Below, piece by piece: positions 54,146 through 64,000 of a stretch of 64,000 nt of DNA. The stretch lies in the NCBI GenBank assembly GCA_018136815.1, contig CM030936.1, positions 1,066,850 through 1,130,849 of the forward strand, in the 5' to 3' direction. Source of the DNA: Isochrysis galbana (Eukaryota > Haptophyta > Isochrysidales > Isochrysidaceae). The position numbers were made by a program, and so were the translations under genes. The notes beneath the pieces are model-generated. The model did not search any database and was not told where the DNA came from. It saw only the letters and a program-made list of their open reading frames with translations. Numbering within the stretch: position 1 is the stretch's first letter; each line of letters opens with the position of its first letter.

Positions 54146-54860
54146 TACGTAAACTTCCTTCTTGCCTTGGGTAACGAGGATTCCCTCTTTGGTGAGGACG
54201 TTGGTGCGCTCCTGGTTGCCTTGGTGGAAGAAAATAAAATTAAATTCATTTCAACCTACTTTTATAAGTGGGTCAATCCCAGGGTGGATGAAAAGGTTGT
54301 CCCTCAATCATCAGCAATGAATTTTTATCACCCCCCGTGGCCGCGACCGTAACTATCAGCCGCGTGCCCACATCAAACTGGAATGGGCGACAGCAAGACT
54401 TACTAACACGGCGAGCTGCGTGAGCGATGGCCATGGCCCATGGCGGCGACAACATGCAATTTGAAATTGGCAAACTGACGAGTTGGTGCTCCATCTCGCT
54501 CCCCGACGCCTCGGGAAGCAAATAAGCAGCTGTCTTGCACACATTGAGCGGTTGGTAGCGTTTGAAGAAGCAGCACTAGAATGCGCTCCATCACATTCAA
54601 AATGATGCACAAACTCGAGCAATATCGATCATCTGAAGCCGACTCGTTCGCGCTGCCGCGGCGCGGCCGTTGCACGAGCTCGAGATGATCTTCAGGAGGC
54701 TGCGCGAGTATGCGCGCACTCGAGATAGATGAGCAGGAGGGCAACGCCACGCATCTCGACGACAATGCGCGGCTGCCGCGCCTTCGGCCCTCGAGCTGAC
54801 TCCCCGCATCACCAACTTTCCACCGCCGAGAGGTGGAGATGAGTGCGTGGTGGCGGGAGC
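54146..54860. other. unassigned
   Basis: Frames on both strands (for example minus 54403-54765) without recognised motifs. It could hold exons of an unknown gene. Confidence 0.3.
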
Positions 54861-55550
54861 TCAGCTGGCCTCAGGCGGATGGAGCACGCATTCCGGCAGA
54901 CATACACAGTCGAGCTGTATGTCGTGGTCGAGCACCGGCACCGAGTCGAGCAGCTGCTCCTGTAAGCCCAGCCCTATGATGGCGGGGCGCTCAAGCCGCG
55001 CCTGAGCGCGCTGGAGCAACAAGCGGGCGAGGAACGCGTCGTAGTAGCCGCGGCCGTGGCCGAGGCGGTAGCACCGGCGGTCAAAGGCGAGCGCCGGAAC
55101 GATCACAACGTCGACCAGCTCGCCGCGCTCCTCCGCCGTCGCGGGCGGCGCGCCTGGCGGTGGCTTGTGCGGCTCTGGGATGCCCCACCGGTTCGTCTCG
55201 AGTGCCCTCAGCTGCTCGATACTCTGCATTCGTACCATGCTCATCTGTTCGGCGTGCTTGCCGTCTACCCTGGGCACGTAGACCGCCTTCCCTCGCCGGA
55301 ATAGCTCCTCGATCAGCATGTCCGTCTGGCATTCCGCTGAAGGCATCGAGAGAAAGATGGAGACACTCTGGGCTCTCTCGAGCGCCGGGAGCTCTAGAGC
55401 CCTCTGACAGGCTCTGGCGGAGGCGGAGGCGAGTGGGAGCGGTGCGAGCGCTCCGAGTACCCCACGCATCCGCGCGCGCAGCTCCGCCTTATCCGAGCGC
55501 TGCGCTGAGAGCGCGAGAGAGCAGCTCGCGAGCAGCCGCACGCCGCCCAT
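54861..55550 (-). CDS. MTHFS: 5-formyltetrahydrofolate cyclo-ligase
   Basis: 229-residue minus frame without introns. It converts 5-formyl-THF to 5,10-methenyl-THF with ATP, part of one-carbon folate metabolism. Family marks: KAELRARMRGVL at the N-terminus (ATP/folate-binding basic region), SIFLSMPSAECQTDMLIEEL, and the signature VPALAFDRRCYRLGHGRGYY with D next. The length is normal (about 200 plus a short leader). The first 18 residues (MGGVRLLASCSLALSAQR) may be a mitochondrial or plastid leader. Begins 15 bases from a long CT microsatellite, which must lie in its 5' UTR or promoter. Confidence 0.92.
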   Translation of the reverse strand: MGGVRLLASCSLALSAQRSDKAELRARMRGVLGALAPLPLASASARACQRALELPALERAQSVSIFLSMPSAECQTDMLIEELFRRGKAVYVPRVDGKHAEQMSMVRMQSIEQLRALETNRWGIPEPHKPPPGAPPATAEERGELVDVVIVPALAFDRRCYRLGHGRGYYDAFLARLLLQRAQARLERPAIIGLGLQEQLLDSVPVLDHDIQLDCVCLPECVLHPPEAS

Positions 55551-55562
55551 CGCCCCCTCCCG

Positions 55563-56425
<863 letters not shown>

Positions 56426-56429
56426 GTAA

Positions 56430-56585
56430 ACGGTAGAGCCCATGCCCATGCGAGCGATAGGCTGACATCAACTCCTAGAGCCCATGCCCATGCGAGCGAG
56501 CGTAGCGATAGGCTGACAACAACTCCTAGAGCCCATGCCCATGCGAGCGAGCGTAGCGATAGGCTGACAACAACTCCCCCAAAGG
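56430..56585. repeat. tandem 51-bp repeat, three copies
   Basis: GAGCCCATGCCCATGCGAGC ... GATAGGCTGACAACAACTCC. The first copy lacks the GAGCGTAGC insert present in the other two. Confidence 0.85.
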
Positions 56586-57461
56586 GGCATTAGCATTAGG
56601 CTGCCTGGAGCGCCGCCGGGTGGAGAGGAGGAGGCCGGCACGAGGCGCTTGCCCATGATCCCTACCTATAAAAATAGGTTGAGAGCGTGTGAGGCATAGA
56701 TCGGGTGGACACTGAACACTGAATGATTTTCCACATATATATGTGCCCAACATGCGCATTACGCAAGAGTTAAGAGGGAACAAGCTTCCCAAACATGCCT
56801 CAATCCCTGGTCACCCCCTCAAGGTTGCCTTGGATGTCAGATGCGTCCCAAACATGCCACGCATCACACAGCGACGAATCGAGAGGGAAAAGGTGCCGGA
56901 GCAAGGCCGCCGGCCGACCACCGTGAGCTCATTTCAACTCTGACGGACAGGACTTTGAGCTGTGATGCATGGCTCGTTGAGAAGGCGAGCTGGAGTATAA
57001 GTAGGACCCGCATGCGTGCAGCATAGTCCGGCATGATTGGCCGAGATGCACACAGGCAAAAGGAGCAGCCACGCATGGGCTGATTTGACGGCGATGGTAT
57101 GTTTCCGGATAGACGGTGATCTAGCGCAAGTTGGCCGGCACGACGAACAGTCCCAGAGATGTCCGTCTTGAGCTGCCCTCCCGTGCAGTCGTTGTTCCAT
57201 GCGCCTGCGCGGAGCGTGGAGCAAGTACCAAGACAGCTAAGTGCCTCGCCGTCGCCTAGGCCATCCAAATCCATTCCTCGGCCTCGGCCTTGGCATCGCT
57301 GCCCTCTGCACGCACGGATGGCCGACCGCTAAACTGCGCACGCGGCTTGCTCTTGTGCTCACAATATCGCGCCGTCTCACTGGATACGCCGTTGGCAGCG
57401 TTGACGGGGCTGGTGAGGACCGGATGCAGCGCTACTTGAGCATGCACGCGCGCACACACTG
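56586..57461. other. intergenic, no gene recognised
   Basis: A 136-codon minus frame (56864-57274) exists but has no recognisable domain. Probably 3' flank of the kinase gene. Confidence 0.35.
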
Positions 57462-60327
57462 TCACATTATGGTGCAGCGCCGGGTCACCGCAACGACAAG
57501 CCGCGGCGCCGGGCACCGGCTCACAAGCTCCTGAACCATCTGCATCTCAGGCGCGACAGCCAACCGGGCGTCATCGCTCCGCACGTCGCTTGACGAGAGG
57601 AGGCCGACCTCGCTCTCCAGATCGGCAGACTTGGGCGCCCTGCTACGGGAGGCCCCGATGGGCACCACAACATGCCGCGACGAGTGCTCGGCCCCAATCT
57701 GGCTTCTGCTCGAGCACACGTAGCCGCTCGAGGGAACGAGCACGGGCATGCTGAGGGGCGAGCCGGCCGGGGTGAAGCCCCGGTAGACGCGCGGGACACT
57801 GCCGTCAGCGACGGGCTCGAGGAGCGCCTCCACGACATTGCGCACGAACCGCTTTCCATAAGCGGCCGGAGGATGGACAGAGACACCGCTGCCCCTGCAG
57901 CATAAGAAGCGTTTCGCCGCGTACTCTGCACGCTTCCGCAAGTTGAAGTCCTGCAGTATGTCAATAATGCCCATCGAGTAAAGCTCAGGCCCCTCAACAA
58001 AGGCGGCTGCGAGCCCACCGTCATCAAGGCGGTGGAATGGTGTGGGCGCCGCGCCTGAGCTGCCGCTTGAAGGGACGTCGTCCGCACCACCGCACACGGC
58101 TGACGGCCGTCTGTCCCGCCCCTCAATCTCAAACCTGCGCAGCACAGAGCGATAGGGCCGAGCTTGTCTTGAGCCGTCCGCAAGTGGGTGGGCGGCGGTT
58201 GCTGCAGAAGCGGGCGGGCCCGCTTGAGATGAGCCGCACGCGGCGCGAGGCCGGCTCACCTCGTCTTGGTCACGCCGACGAGGAGCGAGTAGTCTATCAC
58301 ATTGTTGGATGCCAAAAAGTCGATGTCCTCGCGCAGCTGACGCGAGACGCGCCGGGCGTCCTCGGGCGCCAGGTGGAAGCGTTCGCGCACGTCGAGATCC
58401 TTGAGCACCTCACCACGCTTCTTGAGAATCTTGCCGCCACGCCCAATCCACGAGCCCTTCAGATCGTACCGCTCATGCACGGGACGGGAGGAGGCGAAGC
58501 AAGACTCGACCACCATCACGCGCACCTACGAGCGGGGCGGCCCCGGCAGTAGGGCAAGCGAGAGCTGAAGAAGGTTCTGGCACAAACGGCGGAGAGCTGA
58601 GGGCGACGCTTGACGGGAGAGCCGTGCGGCCGGCGAACCCTCACTGCTGAGGGTGCACACCGCTCAGTAAGGCGCTCCCATCTTGAAGCACGCGCCTCAT
58701 CACAGGGCTGACGCGGGCCCGCGCGCGAGGCGTACAACGCCTGCGCGGCTGGGTGGGCAGGTGCGCGTACGCGCTGCCCGTAGAGTACGAGCTCGTGCGC
58801 GCCGACGACGCGGTTGATGAGCGTGTGCGGGTGCAACTGCACGTAGGCGTGGTACTTGGGCAGAAGACGGAGCAACGTCGCAAACTCCTCCCGCGTCGCC
58901 GTCTTGATGATGTACCGCCGGTCGTGCGTAAAATAGAAGAAGGCGCCTGGCAAGTGGGAGGGAGGGGGCGGCGCACATGCGCGCTCGGCGGCATGCTGCG
59001 GCGGCGGCGCGTGCGCGCCGAGGGCCTGCGGCGCACCGGAGCGGCCCTCGGTGAAGCGCTCCGACTTCTCGCCGCTGAGCGACCACACGTAGTCGTCGGC
59101 CGAGACGCCCGAGAGCTGCCGGAGCTCGTGGAATACACGTGGCGCGAAAGAGAGCACGCGCACGGCCACCTGCTTGCCACCCGGGCCGTGCGGATCGACG
59201 TGCGAGCCCTGCACAACGCGCCGATACTCGCCGTCACGCGTGCACTCCTCGGCGGAGAGCCGACCCGCGCGCGGTCCCGCCGCGCTTTCGTCGGCCATGT
59301 CGTGCGCGGAGCGGCACGCGCCCGTCGTAATCACGCCGACCAGCTGCTTGCGCAGCGCGGCCGATAGGTCGCCCGCGCCCTCGGGCACGAAGCCGTCCTC
59401 GAGCGAGGCGGTGTCGCGAATGCGCGCGGCGCGGAGCGCGCGCTCGGAGCACGAGAAGACGAGCAGCCAGGTGGCCGCGAGCGCTACGTCCTGCAAGCCG
59501 AGGAAGATCGTCGTGGTGCAGCTCGCAACATCGTCGGAGAGGCTGAGGCCGTACCGCAGAATGGGGGGCACGACCGGCGGGAAGAGGCCAAAGATGGCCT
59601 CGCTCAGCAGGATGGACGCCAGCGCCAGCGTGAGGATGCGCCGGCGTTGCGTGAAGGCTGCGTCGCCCTGCACGCCGTACAGGATCAGCTTCCACGAGTA
59701 GACAAGCATCGCGAGCGCGACGCCATAGATGGCCGTGCGGATACCGACCAGAATCCACCGGCCCGTCTCTGAGTCGGGCAGCCACGCGCTGACCCAGCGC
59801 TCGCCCCCCTCGACGTCGAGCTCAAAATGGGCGGCGGCGAGCGCAAACACAGCGGCGAGTCCGCAAGTGACGATGTGATACCAGGCGGTCGAGCTGACGA
59901 CGAAGGGAGACAGCGTGGTGCGCAGCAGCTGCGTCGAGAGCGTGAGGAAATAGAGCGACGTGCCGAACGACGAGAAGTGGCGCAGCCACTGCTCGATTCC
60001 GAGCGGTGCTGTGTGGTCGAGCTCTGCGGGTGTCACGAGCCACAGGTAGAGGTAATCTGCCTGTATGAGCGCTCCTACGAGCTGCGCGCCGACGAGTAGC
60101 GAGAACTCTGCCGTCTTGGCGATGGGTCTCGCCAGCATTAGAGCGAGGACGAGCGCACAGGAGAGGAGGCAGGCGCCTGCGAGAGGACCGACGATGTCAC
60201 AGGAGTCGAAGAAGCGGTGGAAGAGAGAGGGGGGAGGAAAGGAGGGAGGAGGAGGCGGGGAGGAGGAGGAGAGGAGGGATGTGAGGGATGGGAGCTGCGA
60301 TGCAGATGGAAACCGAGAGAGGTCCAT
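57462..60327 (-). CDS. 7TM receptor-type phosphatidylinositol phosphate kinase (GPCR-PIPK)
   Basis: Exons on the minus strand: 60327-58771, 58525 to about 58260, and about 58175-57462. Intron 1 (245 bp) is phase 0; intron 2's acceptor is not certain. Start MDLSRFPSASQLPSL at 60327. About residues 40-340 hold seven hydrophobic segments (IVGPLAGACLLSCALVLALM to TTTIFLGLQDVALAATWLLV), as in GPCRs. The PIPK domain follows: GAFFYFTHDRRYIIKTATRE, LLPKYHAYVQLHPHTLINRV, then exon 2 ERYDLKGSWIGR and EDIDFLASNNVIDYSLLVGV, then exon 3 PELYSMGIIDILQDFNLRKR. Lys of IIKTAT, DLKGS and MGIIDILQ are the ATP- and metal-binding parts. Same architecture as Dictyostelium RpkA and oomycete GPCR-PIPKs. It should make PIP2 at a membrane under receptor control. 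Confidence 0.85.
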
Positions 60328-61129
60328 CCTGGGACAAGGGGGTGGGGTGGGAGAGAGAGGGAGAGAGGGAGAGGGGGAGGCCCTCTCGTTCTCGCTCTTC
60401 ACCGACCTTCTCCCTCTAGCGGTTTATGGTCTTCTGCCGTACAAGTCGATCCTCATACTAAGTAGGTGGTACTCTACAAAAGATTCCGCGCGTTCCCTGT
60501 TCGAAGTATAAGTATAAGGGAAACGCCATGTGAGCTACGGGGAGGGGAGAGGGGAGAGAGGCTGCTCAGAGGCAGACAATCGGGACGGCGACGAGCACTA
60601 ATGCGGGGGGACGATGAGGAACGAGGAACGGTGGGGAGAAGGGAAGGACCTTGGAAGGTAAGGCTGTGAACCAGTTAGAGTGTTAACCAGGTTTAACCAG
60701 TTAACACCCAAACACCCAAGCGTTTGGCACTACCACCCTGATAGTGTTAGTGCCTCGGGCACTAACACTAACAGTCTATGTAGCAATTTTGCCACAGAGT
60801 GTTAACATGGTGGTTATGGCCCCTTTTGCCGCGCTGGCGTGCGGCGTGCATCCGCGCTTAGCGCTTAGAGGGGCTCTGCGCAATCAATGCTATAGTGCTA
60901 TGTGGGTGTCCCCGACCCCCGAAGCCCGAAGGAAGGCCGATTTTTTTCGCGCCTGCGGCGCGCACAAGCATGTTTTGGTCTTTAACTTTAAATGACTTCC
61001 CTAGAGCTAAGTTACACACACTGCATAGATGAGCGACAACTATATGCCAACCCCACATTCTCGCACATCCACAGCACACCCCACACCCCTGGCGCACACG
61101 CGCACACCCGGCAAATCGCGACCTATGGC
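60328..61129. other. intergenic, with a palindrome
   Basis: 60743-60770 reads GTTAGTGCCTCGGGCACTAAC, a perfect inverted repeat, within AGTGTTAGTG...CACTAACACT. It lies ~360 bp from a hAT transposase remnant and might be a transposon end. No gene. Confidence 0.45.
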
Positions 61130-61320
61130 TTATAAATCACAATTAGCCGCCGCCAACAAACAGTGTTGGAGTGTGTCATCGGCCTGAGATGCCTTGCCAT
61201 CGTCATGCAGCTTCCCTGCCTTGCTAAACATCCTTTCGACTCCTGCGGAGGAAGCCGGCCGACCGAAGTGCTGACGCACCATGCGCGCCAATGTGGGCAG
61301 ACCTTGCGGGCCAATAGCAT
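61130..61320 (-). pseudogene. hAT transposase C-terminal fragment
   Basis: Minus frame: LPTLARMVRQHFGRPASSAG, VERMFSKAGKL, then a stop at 61130. This is the hAT-family dimerisation region (pattern P-L-A-ALxxxxxPASSxxxERxFSxAG). Upstream it ends at an A/T run (61321), so the rest of the transposase is gone. Confidence 0.65.
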
Positions 61321-62512
61321 AAAAAAAAAATCTTCTTAAAAATTCCCGCTACGTATGCGGCTTGAGGCAGCTTGCTAGTGCACCTCCCTACTACCCAACC
61401 TTAACCCCTGACAACCCCCTTGTCGCATTCATCCTAGATGATGCGATTTCCAGGCTCTTGTTTCCAGGTCCTTCGCCGTGCGGCCACACGGTGAAGCTCA
61501 GGTACATCTAGGTTGGTAGGGTTCGTCCCTAGCGATCTAGAATTCGAGTTCTCGTTTCGTTCCTTCTAGCCTGTCTGTCAGGTCTAGATTCCAGGTTTCC
61601 TCCTTTCGGGTAATCTTGACCCAAAGGAGCCAGGTCGCCTGTCACTCGCTGCGCGCTTGTCTCAGGCTCTCAGGTTACCTTGTGAAGGCTTGTTTAGCTT
61701 CTTGCAAGGCTTGTCGTTTCTTGTTGGGTTCCGGTTCTTTCTTGGGACCTGCTCACTTTCATTGTCGTCCAGGCCTGTTCTTCGTAGGTTCTGCTTGGCC
61801 TGGTTAGGGTTTCGTTGCCTTCCCGCGTTCGGCGTTTGGCGTTGGCGTTCGGAAATTTCCTCTCACATTCCCTAGGTCCGCTACCCTTGGCTTGTAGGTC
61901 CTTGCTTCTTTCTTCTCGGTCAAGGTTTTGGCGAGCAAGTCGGTTGCTCTATCCGCTCGAGATTTGAGGTTTAATTTGCTATCTCCCCTTGGAGACCGGT
62001 GTAGGTTCGCTTCCTAGGTGAGGGAATCTTTCCCCTTGATGCAAGTTACATGCAAGCCCTTGGCCCCTTTGGTGTTTCTTCCCCTTGGTTGCTACTCAGG
62101 GTTGTTCGTTAGAAGCGTCTAGAAGGTTCACGCTCAACGGCAAGATTTATTCGGTCGTGAAGATATCTCGTCGCGATCTGTATCCAAAGTGATCGCCGTG
62201 GTCGCGCGACAGGACGCTCCCCTTCGGACTCTCCGCTACGTGGGGAAGTTACAACGGAGACACGCTCCGGCCGTCGCTGCGGAGTCTCTCTCTCTCTCGC
62301 TCTCTCTCTCCGTCTCTCGCGACGTGTTTGAGTTATCGGTGATTTGGGGTCGCGGTTACTTGATAATTTGCTTGGTTTGGGTGAATGATTCCGGTGTGTT
62401 CGTGGGTCGGTGTATCCTGTTGTTCTCAGCTCCGTTGTCCGTCGTTGTTCGCTGCGTCGCTGCACTCAAGCAGCCTAGGCTCCCTCCCTGAGGGAAGAGT
62501 TCTTTGTAGGTC
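61321..62512. other. T-rich non-coding stretch, possible retroelement 5' region
   Basis: Low-complexity T/G-rich sequence with a CT run (62286-62311). It precedes the gag-like frame and may be its LTR or UTR. No second LTR is visible in the window. Confidence 0.35.
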
Positions 62513-64000
62513 TAACAATCTCTTAAAACCCAACACACTAGGGCCGCTAGGAGCGCCTCGCCGCCCCACAGCCCTTCGTTCGCCGTTCGTTCCCCGTCCA
62601 GACACCCAAATGGGGTTGCCCGACCCAGTCCAGAATTTCATTCACCCGACTCCCGGTGGGGAGGAGGGCCAAAGCGCCGCGCTAGCCGCCGGTGCGGTGG
62701 GCCCGAACGCCACCACCACCATCCCGATCCGATCCCTACGCCGCTTGGGGAGAAGAGCTGTCAACGCGGCGATTCTCCCCCTGTCTCTAGCTCTATTCAG
62801 TCCTCGACGGTGGGAGCCGCCTCGCCGGCTGAAGCCCCCGCCGAACGGCTATCTCGGAAGCCGGAGTCGACACTTGACCCGGGCTCCTGGAAACAGGTTT
62901 GCCCCGGAGATCGTCGCGACCCGACTCTCCGAAATTCGTGTACGTCTACAAGTTCTTCTATTACTTCGCACGCTATTAGGATGTTAGGGGCTGATTCTCG
63001 CACGCTGCCCCTCTTGGAGTCTGTTTCTACGGATACTATGCTGTCATCGGTTCCTTCTAACTCTCCTAGGTCTTTCGACGCATCTTCATCCCTGGATTCA
63101 CCCCCCGACGGCCCTGCCCAAGGGGGTGGGCTAGGTAGATTCGACGCGTCTTCGGTCTCTTCGTTTCGTAAACGAACAGTTGTGAAGCCCTCGAGGGCTG
63201 TCGACTCGGTATCATCTTCTGCTCTAGGTTCTATGGATAGGTCCGACGTGGCCGCTGCCGCGTACGAAAACGTTGTTGCTGCTTTACCTGTTTCTGCTCT
63301 TTCCCGGCGGGACCCCTCTGGAGACCTCTCTCCCAAGGGCCATAGCCGGAGCCGCTCTGCGGACGAATCGTCGTTGTCTACCGTAGGTTCTCGTGCTGTT
63401 GAGGCGGAGACTAGTGTCTCCTCTTCACCTCTCTCCCCGGTTCGTTATATTTCTCCGTCATCGTGTTCATTCTCTCGTCTCGAAGTTGCACCTGTTCTCG
63501 TTTCTGACCTGGTTCCCGACCCGGAAGGGTCGGCTTCCGGGGTCGATGAAGTTGAAGGTTCCAAGGGAGCTGCGGCTTTCCGCGCTCACGCCGTGGTCAC
63601 TCCAGCCTCGGGAGACGCAGGGGCCGTCGATTACGATCCCACGTCGCGCACCACATGGACGCCGGCGTCTCCTCTTTCTCTCGGCTCTCCGGAGGATCCC
63701 CATTCCAGGGATCGCCCGCCGGGGCCAACCCCCTTCAGGTCTAGCCCACCGAAACTTGAGGGCGACGACCCCCTCCCCCTGAATTCTACTGCCGAGGCCA
63801 TCCACCGGATCGCCGTGGTTGGTTGTTCCTCGGCCGCCAAGTCTACTGAAGCTGCCCGCGCCCCTACGCGCGAGCTTCAAATGTTAGCCGCCTCCCGTGC
63901 CCGGGCTAGCGGTTCCTCCGTCATCTTGCCTCGCCATCTCGCCGAAGCTGCTCTAGCCTTGCGGCGGCCGGACGCGAGCACTCATGCATCGCCCTCTGCC
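62513..64000 (+). CDS. gag-like open frame running off the window
   Basis: Frame open from 62513 to the last base (~496 codons), first ATG at 62981 (MLGADSRTLPLLESVSTDTM). Rich in Ser, Pro, Ala and Asp (FDASSSLDSPPDGPAQGGGL), with a more ordered end (RELQMLAASRARASGSSVIL, PRHLAEAALALRRPDAS). No catalytic motif. A Gag or ORF1 N-terminus is the best guess; an exon of a low-complexity host protein is the alternative. Confidence 0.35.

Overview
This is nuclear DNA from a eukaryotic microalga. Genes carry short spliceosomal introns (75-245 bp), there are two 100-N scaffold gaps (14001-14100 and 31101-31200), coding GC is high, microsatellites are abundant, and much of the window is retroelement debris. 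A haptophyte-like (prymnesiophyte) origin is my best inference. It rests on the mix of plant-type, animal-type and protist-type genes, one probable GC-AG intron, and a probable plastid-type bipartite leader. It is not proven.

Region by region: 1-1250 holds the 3' end of a GT77/RRA-like arabinosyltransferase gene. 1.6-5.9 kb is repeats: LINE 5' debris, a copia-like gag remnant, and an intact 2034-bp non-coding LTR element with 5-bp target duplication. 6.7-7.5 kb is a TMEM65-like mitochondrial membrane protein. 7.9-9.9 kb is SINE-like, LINE-3'-like and LTR fragments. 10.9-14.0 kb is an EF-hand protein carrying a nucleoside-hydrolase-like domain. A scaffold gap separates it from the C-terminal exons of a DIS3/Rrp44 exoribonuclease (14.1-15.2 kb). 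16.7-17.5 kb (minus) is an RNA-triphosphatase-fold-like protein. 17.7-24.3 kb is a nest of mobile DNA around a sulfotransferase gene: two inverted repeat arms, a full SINE-like element with a 17-bp target duplication, and an internally deleted LINE with an 18-bp target duplication. 25.4-26.0 kb (minus) is a probably plastid-targeted integrase-repeat-like protein. 27-28.3 kb is an LRR remnant and LINE ORF2 debris. 28.6-30.1 kb (minus) is a SAC3/LENG8-type protein. 30.8-33.5 kb is retroelement sequence. 34.2-40.8 kb (minus) is a four-exon gene for a ~2078-residue glycine-rich transmembrane protein of the plant At5g11700/At4g32920 type, divergent from a small two-repeat gene at 41.9-42.8 kb. 43-44.6 kb is a deleted LINE. 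45.2-48.4 kb (minus) is a 1062-residue armadillo protein. 49.4-50.8 kb (minus) is intronless beta-tubulin. 51.9-54.1 kb is nested retroelements. 54.9-55.6 kb (minus) is 5-formyltetrahydrofolate cyclo-ligase beside a ~285-bp CT microsatellite. 57.5-60.3 kb (minus) is a 7TM-PIPK (GPCR-type phosphatidylinositol phosphate kinase). 61.1-61.3 kb is a hAT transposase fragment. 62.5 kb to the end is an open, unfinished gag-like reading frame.

Host genes are monocistronic with no operon logic. Themes are Ca2+/phosphoinositide signalling (EF-hand protein, 7TM-PIPK, TMEM65), RNA processing (DIS3, LENG8, possibly the triphosphatase-like gene) and surface glycobiology (GT77, sulfotransferase, glycine-rich membrane protein).

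The most interesting material is in the mobile DNA. A LINE family keeps a short hairpin just 5' of the ORF1 start codon in four copies, with compensatory changes. A SINE-like family has two conserved 5' hairpins and clean target duplications. One host-gene intron is built largely from tandem copies of the preceding exon's 3' end, each carrying its own donor site.
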